Below are positions 58,610-64,000 of a DNA stretch of 64,000 nt, in pieces (positions within the stretch are counted from its first letter, which is position 1; each line of letters opens with the position of its first letter). The stretch comes from a bacterium (GTDB lineage: Bacteria > Elusimicrobiota > Elusimicrobia > UBA1565 > UBA9628). The stretch lies in the NCBI GenBank assembly GCA_021822495.1, contig JAKAQO010000001.1, positions 452,808 through 516,807 on the forward strand, read 5' to 3'. The translations under genes and the position numbers were made by a program. The notes below the pieces were generated by a model. The model ran no database searches. It had not been told where the DNA came from and saw only the letters and a program-made list of their open reading frames with translations.

Positions 58610-61524
58610 GACTTTACATTCCTCACCTTGGTCTGATAGTAAATCGAAGGCTTAACTCCCAAATCGTCCAAAGCTCGATAGACCCGGGTGGACACGGCCT
58701 TTGAAGCCACCTGGGAATTAGAATCGTTGATGTCGCCAAAGACCAACGCCTGGGTCGGGCAACTCTGGACGCAAGCCGGTTGAACTTCGCCATCGTGAAT
58801 CTTCCGATTTTCGATCTGAGAGGTAATCTCAACGTCTCGAATTCTCTGATAGCAGAAATTACATTTTTCCATGACGCCGCGCTGGCGAACGGTCACGTCC
58901 GGATTTAAAACCAAATCTTGAACCGCGTCATCGCGGTCATAGTCGAACCAGTTAAAGCGGCGCACTTTATAGGGGCAGTTATTCTCGCAGTAGCGGGTTC
59001 CCACGCAGCGGTTATAGGTCTGCATATTAATCCCTTCGGAAGAATGAGTCGTCGCCGCGACCGGGCAAACCGTCTCACAAGGCGCGTTATCGCATTGCTG
59101 GCAGGTCATGGGCTGAAAGGCGACGGTCGGGTTTTCCGGAGCGTTGGTTTCGGAACCCGAATAATAGCGATCAATGCGAATCCAGTACATATCGCGGCTC
59201 TTTCGCACTTCGGATTTGCCCACGGTCGGAATATTATTTTCCGCTTGACAAGCGATCACGCAAGCCGCGCAACCGCTGCAACGATTTAAATCCACCGACA
59301 TCGCCCATTTATGGCCTGGGTATTCATGCTTATCCCACAAACCATCGCCCGAATTGGAACCGGAAGAAGTTCCGCCTCCAGAAGCGTTTTTGGCGTATTC
59401 CTCCAAAGTCTCTTCCCTTAAAGCATGCCTCTTATCTTGAAGATAAGGATCTCTCTGGAAATCATAACTCTGAATTTTCGCCAAGGGATGAATTTCTTCT
59501 CCTGCGGCGATGGAAACAAGGGAAGAATTTAAAAACGGATAAACGTTCGCGGTATGAAGTTTCGCGATCTCAATCGGGAAAAATTTAATTTTGGTGATGG
59601 GATAATTGGCCGCAATATCATCGGCCGTAATGCGCCCATAACCCAAGGCCGCGGCCACCACCCCTTCCGGCATTCCCAACTGAATTTGAGCCGGAATCTC
59701 GAAAGATTGTTTGCCGCTGGTCACGCGTACCATGCGCCCTTCAATAATCCCGAGACGTTTAGCGTCGGTCGGCGAAAACTGAACGTAATTCTCCCACGAC
59801 ACGCGGGTCACAGGATCGGGCAATTCCTCAAGCCACGGATTAAAAGCCTGATGCCCATCGTAGAGATTAATAGGCGCATAAGAAACAAATTCAAACTCTC
59901 CTTCTTTAGCCTTGGACCTGGAATTTTTAATTCCAGCTAAAGCTACGGAAGAGAATGAGGAATGGGGCAAAGACGGCGCTTCATAAGAGGCAACGCCGGA
60001 CTCCAAAGACTCGTCCCAAAAATGGTCGAAATTGTGGGAAGACTTTTGTTTAGGAAATACATGAGATTTCCAGTAACCGCGGACAAAATCATAAGCGCTC
60101 TGGGTTTTTCCAGCCAAAGCAAGTAAGGTTTCCATCGCCGGGCGACTATTGAAAAGAGGCCTAATCGCCGGCTGAACAATCGTAATCACTCCAGGAACCG
60201 GTTCGGCGTCCCCCCAGCTTTCTAGCGGATGGGAATCGGCGGCGACAAAGGAAGCGTGAGAAGCCGTCTCATCCAAACGATTAGCAAGAGAGACGGTCAA
60301 ATCTATTTTAGACAAGGCCTTGGCCAATTTTTCGCCGAGCGGATGATCATAGACGGGATTGGCTTCAATGAAAATGACTCCCGCGATTTTTCCGGCAACA
60401 GCCTCTTTAACGAATTCATCCATCGCCGTTTCGCTCCCCGAGCGAACCAAGGAAGGCTTTTGAATATCTAAGGTACTTCCATAATTTCCCAGAACTGAAT
60501 TCATCCAATTGACCAAAATCTGAACCGATAAGTCGCTTGATCCGCTCACCACCAAGCTCTCTTTCTTATGTTCGGCTAAAATTTGAGCGGCTTGGTCTAA
60601 AGACTCTGAAGAAGCGGTGGTGGAAACCTCCCCCACATGAGGAACAGCCGTTCCCAAAATTCTTGCCAGACGAATCGCGACTGAAGCGACGGTTGAATAT
60701 TCCTCGGAAGGCTTAATCGGAACGCGCAAATCCGCGTTTGAACCGGTTAAAGAAACGCGAGGTTCAAAATGAATATGGCGAGACATCTTTGGGCTTCCAG
60801 AGGTGGGAACGCGACCCTTAGCCCAATCCGAAGCAAACTCTACTGGAGAAATCCAGGTTCCAAGGAAATCCGCGTCAAAACCGACAATGGCTTTGGCCTT
60901 GGAAAATTGGTAATGAGGCAATACCCTCTTTCCATGGGTTTTTTGATGCGCGTCTAAAATAGAAGAGCTTGAAATAGGATCATAGACGATGTGCTTGACC
61001 GAGGGATGCGCGTTAAGAAATTCCGCAATCGCCGCGTTTAAGGAGGGATTGGGAAGAGTCTGGGTCACCAGGCGCACGGCTTTTCCGCTTAAACTTTTAA
61101 TTTTAGCGGAAAGTGTTTTATCCCAATCAGCCCAGGAAACTTTTTTTCCGTTAATTAAAGGATCTTTGAGTCTTCCGGAATCGTAAAGATCCAAGAGGGT
61201 CGCCTGACCGCGAGCGCACAGACCGCCTTGGGAAAGCGGGTGTTTTTTCAGGCCTTCCATTTTAATAGGTCGCCCATCGCGAATTTTAACCAAGGCCCCG
61301 CAAGAAGCGGAACAGCCGCCGCAAGTCGAAGCCTGCCAACGGGCGACCCCGGGAGTTACGCCTTCCGGACGGTCAATTTCAGGAACGGCTTTCGCGTGCG
61401 GCCATCTCCAATCGCAGGCGCCACCCAAAGCCGCAAGGCCAACGCCCATCGTCTTTAAGAAATCGCCTCGAGTCAGACCCGTTTTTAAGGCAGTCTCAAT
61501 TTTCTTTTCTTTTAGTGATGACAT
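58606..61524 (-). CDS. actB: Alternative Complex III subunit ActB (molybdopterin-like and Fe-S protein)
   Basis: 972 residues. The N-terminal two thirds are a molybdopterin oxidoreductase-like domain, with CGGCSASCGALVKIRDGRP, that in known ACIII lacks the cofactor. The C-terminal part is ferredoxin-like with CSGCAACVIACQAEN, CQQCDNAPCETVCP, CVGTRYCENNCP and CNFCYQRI..CVQSCP, enough for three [4Fe-4S] and one [3Fe-4S] clusters as in the family. The N-terminus has TRGDFLKTMGVGLAALGGAC, a Tat-like signal lacking the second Arg, with a possible lipobox Cys. I moved the start to 61524, where it overlaps actA by 13 bases. Confidence 0.94.
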   Translation of the reverse strand: MSSLKEKKIETALKTGLTRGDFLKTMGVGLAALGGACDWRWPHAKAVPEIDRPEGVTPGVARWQASTCGGCSASCGALVKIRDGRPIKMEGLKKHPLSQGGLCARGQATLLDLYDSGRLKDPLINGKKVSWADWDKTLSAKIKSLSGKAVRLVTQTLPNPSLNAAIAEFLNAHPSVKHIVYDPISSSSILDAHQKTHGKRVLPHYQFSKAKAIVGFDADFLGTWISPVEFASDWAKGRVPTSGSPKMSRHIHFEPRVSLTGSNADLRVPIKPSEEYSTVASVAIRLARILGTAVPHVGEVSTTASSESLDQAAQILAEHKKESLVVSGSSDLSVQILVNWMNSVLGNYGSTLDIQKPSLVRSGSETAMDEFVKEAVAGKIAGVIFIEANPVYDHPLGEKLAKALSKIDLTVSLANRLDETASHASFVAADSHPLESWGDAEPVPGVITIVQPAIRPLFNSRPAMETLLALAGKTQSAYDFVRGYWKSHVFPKQKSSHNFDHFWDESLESGVASYEAPSLPHSSFSSVALAGIKNSRSKAKEGEFEFVSYAPINLYDGHQAFNPWLEELPDPVTRVSWENYVQFSPTDAKRLGIIEGRMVRVTSGKQSFEIPAQIQLGMPEGVVAAALGYGRITADDIAANYPITKIKFFPIEIAKLHTANVYPFLNSSLVSIAAGEEIHPLAKIQSYDFQRDPYLQDKRHALREETLEEYAKNASGGGTSSGSNSGDGLWDKHEYPGHKWAMSVDLNRCSGCAACVIACQAENNIPTVGKSEVRKSRDMYWIRIDRYYSGSETNAPENPTVAFQPMTCQQCDNAPCETVCPVAATTHSSEGINMQTYNRCVGTRYCENNCPYKVRRFNWFDYDRDDAVQDLVLNPDVTVRQRGVMEKCNFCYQRIRDVEITSQIENRKIHDGEVQPACVQSCPTQALVFGDINDSNSQVASKAVSTRVYRALDDLGVKPSIYYQTKVRNVKS

Positions 61525-62369
61525 ACAATACAATCCAAGGGCCCACCGGCGTGTTTCCAATGAGCCGGAGCCTCTTTTTTCGTCAAGCGATGACAGTTAA
61601 TGCACCATCCCATGTTAAGGGGAGCGGCCTGTCTTACGCGAGTCATGGTTTGAATAGGCCCATGACATTCCTGGCAAGCGATTCCATTCGCAACATGGAT
61701 ACGATGACTAAATCGAACAAAAGACGGAAGCTTGTTGACGCGCTCCCACTCAACGGGACTCGGAGCGGCTGAATCTCGCGATTCCCAAGCCTTAATTAAT
61801 TTTGAGATTTCTGGATTCGGGCCGGAATCCCCGGTCGCGCTACGGACCAAGCTGTGGCAATTCATGCAGACGTTCACCGATGGAATCGAGGCCACGTCGG
61901 ATTTTTCGGCGTTATAGTGGCAATAAAGGCAGGCAATTTTTAATTTACCCGCGTGAAGCACATGCGGATAGGAAATAGGTTGCACGGGGGCATATTCTTG
62001 ATTATTAGCGAAATAATGATAGTAGTGCCGTTGTCCTAAAGCGAGGAAACCGGCGAAAAGGCCCAAAACAAAAAGAATGCCGGCAAAACTCTGAATATCA
62101 TTGGCCCAAAAGAGAACTCCACCAATAATCAAAAAAAACGCGATCCCCATTCCGATCCAGGAAACCCCGGTCTCTTCGTCCGGAGTTTTGACTTTAAAGC
62201 CAATGGGAGAACTCATTGGGTCAGGAGCGGGTTGAGAAATCTGGGGAGACCCCGAAGTCGAGGCATTAGGCGCCGTTTTTTTCTGAGCGGCCTGCGCCTT
62301 TGAGAGAGACACCGCGAAAACAACGAAAAGAAGCCCGGCCGCTTTAAAAATTTTTCCTAAAACTTTCAT
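61512..62369 (-). CDS. actA: Alternative Complex III subunit ActA (pentaheme cytochrome c)
   Basis: 285 residues. A signal-type N-terminus and a hydrophobic pair (IGMGIAFFLIIGGVLFW, FAGILFVLGLFAGFLAL) precede five CxxCH sites: CLYCH, CMNCH, CQECH, CINCH and CIVCH. This is the pentaheme subunit of ACIII. Additional His residues (HYNAEK, RFSHRIH, HWKH) can serve as axial ligands. Its start overlaps the ferredoxin-type gene by four bases (ATGA). Confidence 0.95.
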   Translation of the reverse strand: MKVLGKIFKAAGLLFVVFAVSLSKAQAAQKKTAPNASTSGSPQISQPAPDPMSSPIGFKVKTPDEETGVSWIGMGIAFFLIIGGVLFWANDIQSFAGILFVLGLFAGFLALGQRHYYHYFANNQEYAPVQPISYPHVLHAGKLKIACLYCHYNAEKSDVASIPSVNVCMNCHSLVRSATGDSGPNPEISKLIKAWESRDSAAPSPVEWERVNKLPSFVRFSHRIHVANGIACQECHGPIQTMTRVRQAAPLNMGWCINCHRLTKKEAPAHWKHAGGPLDCIVCHH

Positions 62370-62971
62370 TTCACAATCTTAATCCCAATCGCTTGGGCCG
62401 GACATATTTCAGCACAAAGCCCGCAACCAACGCAAGTTTTTACGTCTATGGAGACCTTGTTGACAGCCTGATCCACAAAAACGGATTTAAATTCCTTGGG
62501 ACACGCTTTTTCGCATTCGCGGCAGGGTTGATTGTCCTTTAAAATGCAACAGCTCTCATCGACAAAAGCCGTCCCCAAACGCGGGATTTTTTCTCCCTCA
62601 CGAAGGAGAGCTCCTTCGGGGCAAGAAGTTATGCAAGGAAAATCCACGCACATCAAACACGCCCCTTGCCGTGGCCACAAAGCGGGAGTTCCTTCTTTGT
62701 CGTCTCCCCACTCAGGTCCCAGCGCGCGCAAAACCAAGGGCGGACAGGCTTTAAGACAATCACCGCAACGAGTGCAGACTTCTAAAAAAGATTTTTCTTC
62801 AAGGGCCCCTGGAGGCCTTATCCAATCGGACTTAGCGTCGCCCAAAAAATTTTTTTCTTCTTTTTTTCCGCGAACTTCACGCAAGGCATCTAAAAATGAG
62901 CGGGCTAGATCAAGCGCTTTCCGGCCCGAATGGGAAAAAAATTCCCGCCTTGTTATCTCTGTTTCATCCAC
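62366..62971 (-). CDS. Ferredoxin-type protein with four [4Fe-4S] sites (NapG/MauM-like)
   Basis: 201 residues. Four cysteine groups: CTRCGDCLKACP, CLMCVDFPCITSCP, CCILKDNQPCRECEKACP and CVGCGLCAEICP. The N-terminus (ITRREFFSHSGRKALDLARS) has a Tat-like TRREFF motif without a strong hydrophobic stretch. It resembles NapG/MauM/NapF-type electron carriers. It is coupled to actA and may give electrons to, or accept them from, the complex; that is inference from position. Confidence 0.88.
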   Translation of the reverse strand: MDETEITRREFFSHSGRKALDLARSFLDALREVRGKKEEKNFLGDAKSDWIRPPGALEEKSFLEVCTRCGDCLKACPPLVLRALGPEWGDDKEGTPALWPRQGACLMCVDFPCITSCPEGALLREGEKIPRLGTAFVDESCCILKDNQPCRECEKACPKEFKSVFVDQAVNKVSIDVKTCVGCGLCAEICPAQAIGIKIVK

Positions 62972-62987
62972 AAGGGAATTTTATCAG

Positions 62988-63623
62988 TTATTGCGGCGGC
63001 AAAGGAGCAGGGAGGACTTGTCCGTTTTTCTGAATCCAATTCCAAAAGTCAGGACTGAGACGATAGTAATCCGGCCATAAGGCGGGCTCGGAGACGCGCT
63101 TAAATTCGCGCACAAAAGCGCTTATGTTTTTTATATCCCCCGCCGCGAGAGAGGAATCCGCGAAATAAAGCGGGGTGATGCGTTCAAGATTCTCATAAAG
63201 AAGGCTTTTCCCTCTATAATAAGAAACCATCGACAAGCCCGAAGGGACGGCCCTTCCTAAAATTTTTACTTTTTGGTCTGTCGTCGCAGTGCAGTGATCC
63301 GGAACGGAACCGTCGAGCGAAAAAATTCCCTCGACAAAAGGAGAAGCCGCCATGGAGGGGGCTTGAGATTCCGTCGTAACAGGATAAAATAGAACCTTAA
63401 AACCCATTTCTCCCGTTTTTTTGATTTTAAAAGGAATGGGAATCGAATGCGCGAATTCTTCCGGAATAACGTGAGAACAACCGGAATCAAAACGCAGTTT
63501 ATTTTCCGCCCGGCTGAGCTTTGTCGCATCCAGGCGGTCCATCCAATAACCACTATTTTTACAAGCCCCTAAACACAAAACACAGACTAGAAGATATAGA
63601 AATTTATTTTTTGGGTTTTTCAT
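62988..63623 (-). CDS. Hypothetical lipoprotein
   Basis: 211 residues. KFLYLLVCVLCLGACKNSGYW has a clear lipobox (CLGAC). The remaining sequence (IPFKIKKTGEMGFKVLFYPV, WPDYYRLSPDFWNWIQKNG) is unlike any family I know. The ATG at 63623 is favoured because it is right at the signal peptide; it overlaps the previous gene by 20 bases. It lies 16 bases ahead of the ferredoxin-type gene. Confidence 0.78.
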   Translation of the reverse strand: MKNPKNKFLYLLVCVLCLGACKNSGYWMDRLDATKLSRAENKLRFDSGCSHVIPEEFAHSIPIPFKIKKTGEMGFKVLFYPVTTESQAPSMAASPFVEGIFSLDGSVPDHCTATTDQKVKILGRAVPSGLSMVSYYRGKSLLYENLERITPLYFADSSLAAGDIKNISAFVREFKRVSEPALWPDYYRLSPDFWNWIQKNGQVLPAPLPPQ

Positions 63624-64000
63624 GAAACAAAACCATTTCATATCCATCGGCGCGCCAAGCGCGGTCAAAATCTCTTTTAGAAACAAAACGCGCGGCTTCC
63701 CCCGTTCCGGTATCGTTGATATAATAGCCTAAAACCTCGCCGTTTTTGTTGGAGACTTCTTCTCCTGTGACGAAAACTTCATGCGCTCCGGAAACATCAG
63801 GCAAATGCCACAAGCGCCCTGCTTCAACCCCCACAAGCGCCCCGCCATCTTTCTTAATGGCCTTATCTAAATTTTTCGTGCGAGTTGGATCCTTATCCGT
63901 TGGATCGAAAGCGGAAATGTCAAATCCATGATCCCGAAGCAATTTCCCCTCATCATCCAAAAAAGTCCATCCTGTCGAATCTCCCGATTTAAGTTCCGGC
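63604..64000 (-). CDS. Hypothetical protein, C-terminal part (5' end beyond the window)
   Basis: The frame is open to base 64000, so the gene starts outside. The visible 131 residues contain GWTFLDDEGKLLRDHGFDIS, YINDTGTGEAARFVSKRDFD and a final YEMVLFHEKPKK. They suggest a soluble, charged protein, possibly with a peptidase C39- or BtrH-like fold (the ALVGVEAGRLWHLPDVSGAHEVFVTG region looks like a Cys-peptidase-like beta part), but I cannot confirm this. It overlaps the lipoprotein gene by 20 bases. Confidence 0.7.
   Translation of the reverse strand, partial: PELKSGDSTGWTFLDDEGKLLRDHGFDISAFDPTDKDPTRTKNLDKAIKKDGGALVGVEAGRLWHLPDVSGAHEVFVTGEEVSNKNGEVLGYYINDTGTGEAARFVSKRDFDRAWRADGYEMVLFHEKPKK

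Overview
The window is almost wholly coding. No stretch over 300 bases lacks a gene, and I saw no tRNA, rRNA, CRISPR array, transposase or integrase. It looks like a Gram-negative, free-living member of the Elusimicrobiota. LpxB, a TolC/RND exporter and a full Alternative Complex III operon show an outer membrane and respiration. The STYYPAP motif in the secreted protein at 29206-30132 is common in Elusimicrobiota and Omnitrophota. A nitrogenase-like gene set embedded in a large radical-SAM array matches, as I recall it, a published description of groundwater Elusimicrobia (Meheust and colleagues), which predicted that the cluster reduces a tetrapyrrole. The phylum call is inference.

Region 1 (1-34556, all minus strand) is the unusual part: 15 genes with 16 CxxxCxxC radical-SAM domains, plus one HemN-like paralog that has lost its cluster cysteines. 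Read 5' to 3', it holds five sections. (a) A three-gene cassette: a radical-SAM protein, a tandem two-domain radical-SAM fusion, and an HEFQH protein resembling the HExxH peptide-modification family. (b) A secreted STYYPAP protein with its own promoter, and two polytopic membrane proteins with C-terminal TPR-like regions. (c) A His-Xaa-Ser RiPP-like system: two HxsD-like proteins, an HxsB-like SPASM maturase, a small protein ending in 13 HGS repeats, and a secreted 16-cysteine protein. (d) A run of HemN-like and short radical-SAM enzymes with a large TPR protein. (e) Two nitrogenase component-1-like subunits and a NifH-like reductase, followed by more radical-SAM proteins running off the left edge. 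Stops and starts overlap at most junctions, so the genes are probably co-transcribed in one to three units.

Region 2 (34609-49805, mixed strands) is housekeeping: a PduO-type cobalamin adenosyltransferase divergent from Region 1; a His/Lys-rich secreted protein followed by a TolC / very short adaptor / RND pump operon; an aldo-keto reductase; lpxB-dapF-dapA; glutamate dehydrogenase; a TPR protein; panC; an M20 peptidase; and a lipoprotein.

Region 3 (49835-64000, minus strand) is a respiratory operon. It runs from an edge-truncated gene through a lipoprotein and a four-cluster ferredoxin into actA-actB-actC-actD-actE-actF, then a 1057-residue coiled-coil membrane protein, a CCA-adding enzyme and a peptidase E.

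Working model for Region 1 (inference): the NifH-like ATPase feeds electrons to the two-subunit component-1-like reductase. HemN-like and short radical-SAM enzymes modify the same, probably tetrapyrrole-like, substrate. The Hxs and HExxH modules modify peptides or surface proteins, and whether they belong to the same pathway is unknown. Four copies of a 21-23 bp palindrome (core GGGGAC-N-GTCCCC) occur, three of them translated in frame inside Region 1 genes.
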